Source: Phenylobacterium deserti
GTDB taxonomy: Bacteria; Pseudomonadota; Alphaproteobacteria; Caulobacterales; Caulobacteraceae
Direction: 5' to 3'
Assembly (NCBI RefSeq): GCF_003254705.1
Contig: NZ_QFYR01000001.1
Span: 1,798,001-1,862,000, forward strand
Length of the DNA: 64,000 nucleotides
Both the position numbers and the translations under genes were made by a program. The notes under the pieces are model-generated. The model was given only the letters and a program-made list of their open reading frames with translations, was not told the DNA's origin and made no database searches. Shown piece after piece: positions 32,756-39,357 of the stretch (position 1 is its first letter; every line of letters begins with the position of its first letter).

Positions 32756-33253
32756 GAACACCAGACTGAGCACGCGCCGCGCCGCCTCGAGGCTGACGCC
32801 AAAGGCGACGTGGGAGGACAGGGCGTAGGCCTGCAGCTTGGCGGGAGTCTCAGAGGGACCAGGCCCGAGCCGCAGCCGGGGCACCGCGCCCTCGTCCGCC
32901 ACAAGGGCCACGACCAGGCCGTAGATCGACCCGAACCCGCTGCGCACCGCTGGGGCGACTTCGGCCAGGGCGCCGTAGACCGCTCCAAGAAAAGCGCCGA
33001 AGGCGTAGTGCACGGCCTCGCCGGCGCTCGACTTCTGAGCGTCGGCCAAGCCCTCGCCGGTGACGCGGCGCACCGCACGGTCGGCGGCCTGCACGGTCGC
33101 GGGGTCGCCGTCGCCTCCGCCGAGGTCCTGGCCGGCGGCTTCGGCCGCCTTGCTGGCGGCGGCCTGGTATTGCTCCATGGCCCAGGAAGCGGCGAGGCCG
33201 GCCGCGGCGCCCAGAAGGACGCCGCGCCAGACGTTGGACGCCTCGTGGCTCAT
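32741..33253 (-). CDS. DUF1440-like membrane protein
   Basis: The 170-aa protein begins MSHEASNVWRGVLLGAAAGL. It has a membrane segment near the N-terminus, a polar middle (AAEAAGQDLGGGDGDPATVQ), then spans around YAFGAFLGAVYGALAEVAP and FGSIYGLVVALVADEG, and ends FGVSLEAARRVLSLVFG. This matches the general plan of YagU/DUF1440 proteins, whose function is poorly known. Its ATG overlaps the TGA of the gene before it (ATGA, 33250-33253), showing coupled translation. Confidence 0.75.
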   Translation of the reverse strand: MSHEASNVWRGVLLGAAAGLAASWAMEQYQAAASKAAEAAGQDLGGGDGDPATVQAADRAVRRVTGEGLADAQKSSAGEAVHYAFGAFLGAVYGALAEVAPAVRSGFGSIYGLVVALVADEGAVPRLRLGPGPSETPAKLQAYALSSHVAFGVSLEAARRVLSLVFGPGR

Positions 33254-33603
33254 CCGCGGTGGGTCACGGCGGCGCGCGCCGACTCGGCGCGGCTGCGTAC
33301 GATGCGCCACAGGGCCGGGGCGTTGGCGATCGCCAGGCGGCGCAGGGCCGGATTCAGCAGCAAGGCGCCGCCGGCCAGCGCGCCTACGACCAGCAGGCCG
33401 GTGGAGACCGGGCGCTGCTTCGCCTGCTGGGCGGCGATGCGGGCGCCCTTGGTGGCCTGGAGCCTCGAAGTTTCGACCGCTGTGCGAGCGCGGTCGCGGG
33501 CCTTGGCGGCGACGGGCCGCGAGCGGCCCAGGAAGCGCTGAAGGGTGCGGCCGGGGTTCACGGTGTCGGTCGTCGGAGTGTCGGTGGTCAGGGTCACGGT
33601 CAT
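33250..33603 (-). CDS. Small single-span membrane protein (117 aa)
   Basis: The 117-aa protein has a basic, Arg/Ala-rich N-terminal half (RPVAAKARDRARTAVETSRL), one hydrophobic segment at about 68-88 (STGLLVVGALAGGALLLNPA) and a basic C-terminus. I do not recognise a family, though it resembles helper proteins found with DUF883/phage-holin-like envelope stress genes. ATG 33603 has GAAGAGAG upstream. Its stop overlaps the start of the DUF1440-like gene, so the two probably work together at the membrane. Confidence 0.7.
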   Translation of the reverse strand: MTVTLTTDTPTTDTVNPGRTLQRFLGRSRPVAAKARDRARTAVETSRLQATKGARIAAQQAKQRPVSTGLLVVGALAGGALLLNPALRRLAIANAPALWRIVRSRAESARAAVTHRG

Positions 33604-33658
33604 GCTCTCTTCGGTGTCGATGAGGCCCTAACGCGAAGCTGCAAGGTGCGTTCGCCGG

Positions 33659-34447
33659 CTAGCTCGCTCCGGGCATGACGCCGGCGATCTGCGAGGCCTG
33701 GTAGCCGGCCAGCAGGAGGATCAGCACGCCCACGGCCAACGTCATCGGACGGGCCGGCACCTTCTTGACGATCAGCCCGGCGAAGGGCGCGGCCAGGAGG
33801 CCGCCGACGACGAGCCCAGCCACGGCCGTGCCGTGCTGGCGCAGATCGCCGGCTTCTTCCCAGCGGCCCGACAGGAGGGCCGCCAAGAACGCGGCGGAGA
33901 CCGTGCAGGTGACCAGAAACTCCGAGGCGCCGACGGTGCCGATGGCCCGGCGCGGCTCCACGCCCGCTCCGACCATGGTGGAGGAGACGACCGGACCCCA
34001 GCCGCCGCCGCCCAGAGCGTCAAGAAAGCCGCCGGCCACCCCGATGGGGGCGGCCCAGGCGCGATGGAGGCGCTTGGTCCGGATCTCCCGGGCGGCGCGC
34101 ACGAGGATGTAGATCCCGACGACAGCGAGGTAGGCGGCGACAAAGGGCTTCACCGCCTCGCCGGGCACGCCGGTCAGGACGGTGACGCCCAGCACGGCGC
34201 CGACCACGCCGGCCAGCGCTAGCGGCAGGAACAGGCGCCAGTCCACGTTCTTGTGCGTCATGTGCGAGGTGGCGGTGGCCGCGGTGGTGAACACTTCCGC
34301 CGCGTGGATGCTGGCCGAGGCGGCGGCGGGCGGAACGCCAAAGGCCATCAGAACCGACGAGGAGATCACGCCATAGGCCATGCCCATGGCCCCATCGATC
34401 ACCTGGGCGACGAAGCCGACGACCAGGAACAAGACGAAGGTGTCCAT
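33659..34447 (-). CDS. TauE/SafE-family sulfite/sulfonate-type permease
   Basis: The 262-aa membrane protein has about eight spans in two related halves. Motifs include FVAQVIDGAMGMAYGVISSS at the N-terminus and ALGGGGWGPVVSSTMVG in the second half, both typical of TauE/SafE permeases, which export sulfite or organosulfur compounds or move other anions. ATG 34447 (MDTFVLFLVVGF) begins the first span, so the longer frame to 34510 is not used. No sulfur genes are adjacent, so the substrate is open. Confidence 0.88.
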   Translation of the reverse strand: MDTFVLFLVVGFVAQVIDGAMGMAYGVISSSVLMAFGVPPAAASASIHAAEVFTTAATATSHMTHKNVDWRLFLPLALAGVVGAVLGVTVLTGVPGEAVKPFVAAYLAVVGIYILVRAAREIRTKRLHRAWAAPIGVAGGFLDALGGGGWGPVVSSTMVGAGVEPRRAIGTVGASEFLVTCTVSAAFLAALLSGRWEEAGDLRQHGTAVAGLVVGGLLAAPFAGLIVKKVPARPMTLAVGVLILLLAGYQASQIAGVMPGAS

Positions 34448-34584
34448 CCGCGCTCCACGTTCCGCAGGACCGGAGCGGCTGCACGGCCTGGTGGTTCCCA
34501 CAACCGTCATGAGTGGGAACGGCGGGCGCGTGCGGCGGGTTGGCTGGGGGAGCGCAGGAGACCGTTCCGCCTCAGGAGAGTTCG

Positions 34585-34788
34585 ATGAGCGAGAACCGCA
34601 ACGCCAACCGCAGCCGCCCCGACCACGAAGACGCCAGCGAGGACGCGGTGGACGCAGGTCCGCTGGGCGACGGCGAAACCGAAAGCGGCCTGGGCGCGGA
34701 AGGCGACACCGCCACCGGCGCGACGGGCTCCACGACCGGTGCGGGCGCGAGCCAGGTGGGCGCAGGCCTGGGCGGCAGCCGGCCCTAG
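34585..34788 (+). CDS. Small acidic disordered protein (67 aa)
   Basis: The 67-aa product begins MSENRNANRSRPDHEDASED and continues with a Gly/Thr/Ala-rich tail (GDTATGATGSTTGAGASQVG). It is very acidic, without hydrophobic core, signal or membrane segment. ATG 34585 is preceded by CAGGAGAGTT, a strong site. Its stop TAG shares CTAG with the stop of the facing GST gene. It resembles in character the acidic small proteins at 37928-38325. Function is unknown. Confidence 0.65.
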   Translation: MSENRNANRSRPDHEDASEDAVDAGPLGDGETESGLGAEGDTATGATGSTTGAGASQVGAGLGGSRP

Positions 34789-35405
34789 GGCGTCAGCGGA
34801 TCGATCCAGGCCTGGGCGGCGGGGCGGGCCTGCAGGCGCTGGCGCCAGGCGAGCAGGGCTGGCGTGTCCGGGTGCGGGATGGGCGTGAGCAGCCAGCGCT
34901 GCAGGGATAGGCTCAGGGCGATGTCGGCCAGGGTGAACTGCGCGCCTGTGACGAAGGCGCCGGTCCTGGCGAGCTGGGTCTCCAAAAGGCCCATCAGGCG
35001 CGTCCACTTGTCGGCGCTGGCCTGAATGGCGGCCGCGTCGAAGCTCTGGTCGCCGCGCAGCAGCGCCAGGGCCGCCGGCCGCCAGGCGGTGTTCAGCTCG
35101 GTCGCCTGCCAGTCCAGCCACATGTCCACCTGCGCGCGCGCCCAGGGATCGGCCGGATAGAGATCGTCCCGGCCCGCGCGCCCGGCCAGATAGCGGCAGA
35201 TCGCATTGCTTTCCCACAGCGGGCCCTGGTCGGTGACCAGCACGGGCACGAGCCCGTTGGGATTGAGCGCCAGGAACTCGGGATCGCGCGAGGAGCGCTC
35301 GCCCGCCCAGGCGCCCTCGTGCTCGAAGGCGAGGCCGGTCTCGGCGGCGGTCCACATCACCTTGCGGACGTTGATCGAGCTAAGTCGGCCCAGGATGCGC
35401 AGCAT
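34785..35405 (-). CDS. Glutathione S-transferase family protein
   Basis: The 206-aa protein has a thioredoxin-like N-terminal domain (MLRILGRLSSINVRKVMWTA; FLALNPNGLVPVLVTDQGPL then WESNAI) and a helical C-terminal domain (FVTGAQFTLADIALSLSLQR). Ser9/Ser10 in GRLSSINVRK are candidate catalytic residues. ATG 35405 has GGAG upstream; the frame to 35441 adds an unlikely leader. It is 75 bp downstream of the ketoacyl synthase gene on the same strand and is possibly the last member of the TetR operon. Confidence 0.9.
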   Translation of the reverse strand: MLRILGRLSSINVRKVMWTAAETGLAFEHEGAWAGERSSRDPEFLALNPNGLVPVLVTDQGPLWESNAICRYLAGRAGRDDLYPADPWARAQVDMWLDWQATELNTAWRPAALALLRGDQSFDAAAIQASADKWTRLMGLLETQLARTGAFVTGAQFTLADIALSLSLQRWLLTPIPHPDTPALLAWRQRLQARPAAQAWIDPLTP

Positions 35406-35480
35406 GTCGGCTCCGTTCGTGCTGCGGGCCTCTTCGGCCATCCGCGTCGACCGGCAAAGAGCCAGCCGGCGCGAACTGGA

Positions 35481-36740
35481 CTAGTCGGGCCAGCGGCGGA
35501 AGATCACGCTGGCGTTGACCCCGCCGAAGCCGAAGCCGTTGGACAGGGCGTAGTCGAAGCTGGCCGCTCGTGCGGCGGGCCCGACCAGGTCCAGGCCGGC
35601 GGCGCGCTCGTCCGGCGTTTCAAGGTTGAGGGTCGGCGGCAGCATCTGGTCGCGCAGGGCCTGCACGGTAAAGACCGCCTCGAGGCCGCCGGCGGCGCCA
35701 AGGGTGTGGCCGGTGGCGCTCTTGGTGGCGCTGATCGCCGGGCCGCGGTCCGACCCGAACACCGCGCGGAGGGCCGCGAGCTCGCCGACGTCACCGACGG
35801 GCGTAGAGGTGGCGTGGGCGTTCACGTGGCCGATGGCGGCGGGTTCGAGCCCCGCCTGCGTCAGGGCTGCGCGCATGGCCTGCTGGGCGCCCGAACCGTC
35901 TTCAGGACCGGCGGTGAGATGGTAGGCGTCGGCGCTGGAGCCATAGCCCACCAGTTCGGCGATGGGTGTGGCGCCGCGGGCCAGGGCGTGATCGAGGTCT
36001 TCGATGACCAGGACGCCGGCGCCTTCCGCCATGACGAAGCCGTCCCGGGCGGCGTCGAACGGGCGGGACGCCTGTTCGGGCGTGTCGTTGAAGCCGGAGG
36101 ACAGGGCGCGGGCCGCACCGAAGGCGCCAAGACTGACGCGGTCGACGGCCGCTTCCGCCCCGCCGCAGATGGCGATGCGCGCTTCGCCCGAGCGGATCAG
36201 GCGCGCGGCGTCGCCGATGGCCTGGACGCCGGCGGCGCAAGCGGTGACCGGCGCACCGATGGGTCCCTTGAAGCCGTAGCGAATGGAGACCCAACCGGCG
36301 GCGAGGTTGCTGAGGAACGAAGGCACGGTGAAGGGCGACAGCCGGCGCACGCCGCGCGCATCGGTGGTGCGCACCGCTTCGGCGATAGCCGGGAAGCCGC
36401 CGATGCCCGAGGCGATCACCGTGGCGGTGGCCGCCTGTTCCTCGAAGCTTTCAGGGCGCCAGCCGGCGTGGGCCACCGCCTCGTCCGCCGCCGCCAGGGC
36501 GAGCTGAATGAAGCGGTCCATCTTCTTCTGATCCTTGGGCGGCGCCGCCATGTCGGGGCCGAAACCGCCCGGCTCGTCCGCGGGCGGCACGAGGCCTGCG
36601 ATCTGCGCCGGCACGTCGGGGGCGAAATCGGCGGGCAGGCGGCGAACGCCCGAGCGGCCCTCGATCAGCCGCGTCCAGGAAAGCTCGGCGCCAACGCCCA
36701 GAGGCGTGACGGCGCCAAGGCCGGTCACCACGATACGCAT
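35481..36740 (-). CDS. Beta-ketoacyl-ACP synthase (FabF-type)
   Basis: The 419-aa thiolase-fold condensing enzyme joins acyl-ACP and malonyl-ACP. It has the Cys-His-His triad: Cys168 in VTACAAGVQA, the first His in HVNAHATSTPVGD, the second in TKSATGHTLGAAGG. NGFGFGGVNAS is near the C-terminus. It begins MRIVVTGLGAVTPLG. Lying in a TetR/thioesterase operon instead of a fab cluster, it may serve a special lipid. It is 11 bp downstream of the PaaI gene. Confidence 0.93.
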   Translation of the reverse strand: MRIVVTGLGAVTPLGVGAELSWTRLIEGRSGVRRLPADFAPDVPAQIAGLVPPADEPGGFGPDMAAPPKDQKKMDRFIQLALAAADEAVAHAGWRPESFEEQAATATVIASGIGGFPAIAEAVRTTDARGVRRLSPFTVPSFLSNLAAGWVSIRYGFKGPIGAPVTACAAGVQAIGDAARLIRSGEARIAICGGAEAAVDRVSLGAFGAARALSSGFNDTPEQASRPFDAARDGFVMAEGAGVLVIEDLDHALARGATPIAELVGYGSSADAYHLTAGPEDGSGAQQAMRAALTQAGLEPAAIGHVNAHATSTPVGDVGELAALRAVFGSDRGPAISATKSATGHTLGAAGGLEAVFTVQALRDQMLPPTLNLETPDERAAGLDLVGPAARAASFDYALSNGFGFGGVNASVIFRRWPD

Positions 36741-36751
36741 GTCAGAAGTCC

Positions 36752-37204
36752 TCAGCGCTCGAACACGAGCAGGGTGGAGGTGGCCGAGGCGATCAGCCGA
36801 CCGGCCTGGTCCGTCAGCTTGGCCTCGGCGAAGGCGGCGCGGCGGCCGAAGCTGAGCACCGTGCCGACAGCGCGCACCGGCCCCGTCCGCTCGGTCATGG
36901 CGCGGTGATAGGCGACCTTCAGCTCGAGGGTCGTGTAGCCCTGGGCGGCGGACAGCTTGGTGTGCACCGCGCAGCCGCAGGCGCTGTCCAGCAAAGTGGC
37001 CGCATAGCCGCCGTGCACCGAGCCGATGGGATTGTAGACGTGCAACCCCGGCTCGGCTTCGAATACCGCCTCGCCATCGGCGACGGAGGTCAGCCGGAAG
37101 CGCATCAGCTCGCCGATGGGCGGCTGGGCGCCGCGATCGATCAGGGTCTGCAACTGTTCCAGGCCGGAGGCGCCTTGAGCCGCCAGTTCCGCCGATGGGT
37201 TCAT
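36752..37204 (-). CDS. PaaI-family acyl-CoA thioesterase (hotdog fold)
   Basis: The 150-aa single hotdog-domain protein has the family segment HVYNPIGSVHGGYAATLLDS (HGG with the following catalytic Asp) and the strand pair GYTTLELKVAYHRAMTERTG. Such enzymes hydrolyse acyl- or phenylacetyl-CoA thioesters. The ATG overlaps the TGA of the TetR gene (37201-37204), so translation is coupled. The combination of regulator, thioesterase and ketoacyl synthase suggests control of an acyl-chain pool; the substrate is unknown. Confidence 0.9.
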   Translation of the reverse strand: MNPSAELAAQGASGLEQLQTLIDRGAQPPIGELMRFRLTSVADGEAVFEAEPGLHVYNPIGSVHGGYAATLLDSACGCAVHTKLSAAQGYTTLELKVAYHRAMTERTGPVRAVGTVLSFGRRAAFAEAKLTDQAGRLIASATSTLLVFER

Positions 37205-37794
37205 GATTGGCCCTCCAGGCCGAGCCGCGCCGCAAGCTGGGCGCGGGAGTGCGAAAGGATGGCGTCCGAGCGCGCCGGGTCAGGCTCGGCGCGGGCGAGC
37301 GCGACAGCGCCGACCAGCTCCGCCAGCACCGAGCTCGCCAGGGCCTCAGGCTCGGGGCGACCAAGGGCGCCGATCAGTCCGGCCAGCACCTCACGCACGC
37401 CTTGCGCACCAGCCGCGTACTGGTCGCGTGCAGCGCCCGGCAGGCGGGGCGCATCGGCGGCGAGAACAGGGAGCGGGCAGCTGCCGCCGGCGAAGTCGCG
37501 GTGGGCGGACGACAGATAGAAAACGATGTAGCGGGTCAGCGCTTCGCCCGGCGGAAGCTTGCGGACGCGCGAGGTGAACAGCGCCACCCCGTCCTGGTAC
37601 ATCTGGTCGACACCTGCGGTGACCAGCGCCTCGCGGGAGTCGAAGTGCGCGTAGAAGCCGCCATGGGTCAGGCCCAGCCGCTTCATCACCGCCGCCACCC
37701 CCACCGCGTGCAGACCCTCGTGGCGGATCACCTCCGCCGTCTCCTGCACCAGCCTGCGCCGGGTCGCTTCCTTGTGCTCGCTACCGTACCGCAT
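37201..37794 (-). CDS. TetR-family repressor of the PaaI/FabF operon
   Basis: The 197-aa regulator has a TetR helix-turn-helix (AEVIRHEGLHAVGVAAVMKR, then LGLTHGGFYAHFDSREALV) and a variable C-terminal ligand domain of the TetR_C group that contains SCPLPVLAADAPRL. It heads a leftward operon and lies just below a perfect 26-bp inverted repeat that overlaps its own translation-initiation region, so autorepression is expected. Ligand may be an acyl thioester or lipophile, judged only from neighbours. Confidence 0.92.
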   Translation of the reverse strand: MRYGSEHKEATRRRLVQETAEVIRHEGLHAVGVAAVMKRLGLTHGGFYAHFDSREALVTAGVDQMYQDGVALFTSRVRKLPPGEALTRYIVFYLSSAHRDFAGGSCPLPVLAADAPRLPGAARDQYAAGAQGVREVLAGLIGALGRPEPEALASSVLAELVGAVALARAEPDPARSDAILSHSRAQLAARLGLEGQS

Positions 37795-37803
37795 GGTTCG
37801 CCT

Positions 37804-37829
37804 GTTTATATGATGGGTATCATATAAAC
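37804..37829. promoter_or_regulatory. TetR operator: 11-bp perfect inverted repeat
   Basis: GTTTATATGAT (37804-37814) and ATCATATAAAC (37819-37829) are exact reverse complements separated by GGGT. The element lies 10-35 bp upstream of the TetR-family start and stands out as AT-rich in GC-rich surroundings. It probably covers the operon promoter. Confidence 0.8.
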
Positions 37830-37927
37830 CAGCCGCCAGTCAGCGACAAGGCGGCTCACCTGAGGCGGCCGCGCCGGCCTTCCGGCGATGGGGTAGCTAG
37901 AGGAGACGCTTCAGGCGGGAGTGGGCT

Positions 37928-38092
37928 TCAGCTCTGGTCGGACGGCCTCAAGCCGTCGGACGCGGCGCCGTCCTGGCCGGAGGACGGGCTGTCGCCGCCC
38001 ACCTGTTCGCTATTCTCGATGATCGCCTGTTCCTCAGGACCGGGAGGATGGGTGGAGGGCGCCGTTTCAGCGCCCTCTTGCCGTTCGCCCAT
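37928..38092 (-). CDS. Small acidic disordered protein (54 aa)
   Basis: This 54-aa ORF begins MGERQEGAETAPSTHPPGPE and ends DGLRPSDQS; it is rich in Glu, Asp, Ser, Gly and Pro and lacks hydrophobic segments. ATG 38092 has GGGAG nine bases upstream. It starts 5 bp after the stop of the next small acidic gene in the same direction, so the two form a pair. Function is unknown. Conserved spacing and ribosome sites favour a real gene. Confidence 0.6.
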   Translation of the reverse strand: MGERQEGAETAPSTHPPGPEEQAIIENSEQVGGDSPSSGQDGAASDGLRPSDQS

Positions 38093-38097
38093 CGGGC

Positions 38098-38325
38098 TCA
38101 GCTCCCTGCACCGGCGGTCTCATCCGGACCATCATCCACCTGACCGCCAGCTCCGAACTCGCGGCCAGGCATAACCGAGTCGGCCGCGGGATCGCCTTCG
38201 CGCGAGCCGCGGCTGCGGTCCTTGCCGTTGGGCGCACCGGCGGCGTGAAGCGGGCTGCCGCTCTCGTCGTAGGACTCGCCGGCGTCGGCGGGTTGCGAAC
38301 GGTTGTTGTCGTCGGCTTCGCTCAT
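38098..38325 (-). CDS. Small acidic disordered protein (75 aa)
   Basis: The 75-aa product begins MSEADDNNRSQPADAGESYD. It is hydrophilic, rich in Asp/Gly/Ser, and ends VDDGPDETAGAGS. ATG 38325 has AAGGAAAAG upstream. It lies 29 bp after the CBS-domain gene and 5 bp before the 54-aa gene, so CBS, 75-aa and 54-aa genes look like one operon. It has no recognised family. The opening MSE plus Asn/Arg/Asp-rich stretch is like that of the 67-aa protein at 34585. Confidence 0.65.
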   Translation of the reverse strand: MSEADDNNRSQPADAGESYDESGSPLHAAGAPNGKDRSRGSREGDPAADSVMPGREFGAGGQVDDGPDETAGAGS

Positions 38326-38354
38326 GCGTCTTTTCCTTACGCTTCTGGCAGGGC

Positions 38355-38819
38355 TCACATCGACTGGCCGGTGAGACCTTCCTGGCTCTGGTCGTGTTGC
38401 GCGCTCGACTGGGACGCGCCGGCCACGGCGGTTTCGGCGGTCGAGGTGTCGTCGGTGCGAGCGAGGTCGCCCAACGAAACCAAGCCGCACAGCTTGCCGC
38501 TCGCCCGCTCAAGCACCGGCAGACGACGCACCTGGCGGTCGCTCATCATCACTGCGATCTCATCAAGGTCCTGGTCGTCATAGGCGACCACGATGTCGCC
38601 CGCGCTCATAAGCTCAGAGACCTTGGCGTCCGGGCCACGTCCGCTGGCGACGCCGCGCACGGCGATGTCGCGGTCGGTAAGCACACCGGCGACCTGATCC
38701 TCCGACCCCACAACCACTGCGCCGATGTCCTCGTCGAGCATCAGACGGGCCGCCTCCTGGACGCTCTGTTCAGGGGTGACCGTCCGCACCTGACGGCTCA
38801 TGATTTCCGATACCTGCAT
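38355..38819 (-). CDS. Two-CBS-domain protein
   Basis: The 154-aa protein is a tandem CBS pair. CBS1 is about 1-60 (MQVSEIMSRQVRTVTPEQSV; DIGAVVVGSEDQVAGVLTDR) and CBS2 about 70-128 (KVSELMSAGDIVVAYDDQDL; VRRLPVLERASGKLCGLVSL). A polar Gln/Ser tail follows. Such stand-alone pairs bind adenine nucleotides and often accompany stress genes. ATG 38819 has GCGGAGGC upstream, so the long frame to 39035 is rejected. Two small acidic genes follow in the same direction. Confidence 0.9.
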   Translation of the reverse strand: MQVSEIMSRQVRTVTPEQSVQEAARLMLDEDIGAVVVGSEDQVAGVLTDRDIAVRGVASGRGPDAKVSELMSAGDIVVAYDDQDLDEIAVMMSDRQVRRLPVLERASGKLCGLVSLGDLARTDDTSTAETAVAGASQSSAQHDQSQEGLTGQSM

Positions 38820-38958
38820 GGCTGCCTCCGCATGTCCGCTGCGGACCGGCAACCCGAGGCCGGTGGCGATGTTCCGGCCCCAACAAAGGTTGTTCGCCAG
38901 CAAGTAAGAACCGCGGCGCGGGTTCGGGTATTGGTCGGGCGCAGCGATGGAGAGCGTA

Positions 38959-39357
38959 ATGGCGCGAGGTTCGGACGAGCTGACGCCGGTGTCGGCGGTG
39001 GGTGCGCAGGTGCTGGCGGCGGGCCTGTTGGGCATGGGCGCGCTGTTTGCGGCGGCGCCCGGGCTCGCCTCTCGCGTCTTCGGTCTGCCCGCGGGACGTG
39101 AAGCCTGGCCCTACGTGCGGGCCCTGGCGTTCCGGGACCTGGCGGTCTCGACCGCCTTGCTCGCGGCAAGCCGCGGGCGGGCCGGACCGCTGAGGTGGCT
39201 AGCCGCCAGCGTGGCGCTGATCCCCATGGCGGACGCCGCCATGGTGGCGGCCAAGCGCGGCCGGCGGGGCGCCCCGTCGGTGGCCCTGCACGGCGTGGCC
39301 GGCGTGGCGCTGGTCGCCTTAGCGGCCTCGACCTTCTTGAAGCCGCGCCGGCGCTAG
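38959..39357 (+). CDS. DUF4267-like small membrane protein
   Basis: The 132-aa protein has four hydrophobic segments (e.g. VGAQVLAAGLLGMGALFAAA; SVALHGVAGVALVALAAS). The pattern FGLPAGREAWPYVRALAFRD after span one is typical of DUF4267-type proteins of unknown function. ATG 38959 has GGAG six bases before it; ATG 38947 is a longer choice. Its TAG shares the palindrome CTAG with the TAG of the facing hybrid kinase gene (39354-39357). Confidence 0.75.
   Translation: MARGSDELTPVSAVGAQVLAAGLLGMGALFAAAPGLASRVFGLPAGREAWPYVRALAFRDLAVSTALLAASRGRAGPLRWLAASVALIPMADAAMVAAKRGRRGAPSVALHGVAGVALVALAASTFLKPRRR

Noticed and set aside
36741..37364. Upstream extension of the FabF frame to 37364
   Set aside because: The frame stays open through the PaaI and TetR genes but is out of frame with them and not synthase-like; ATG 36740 fits the family start.
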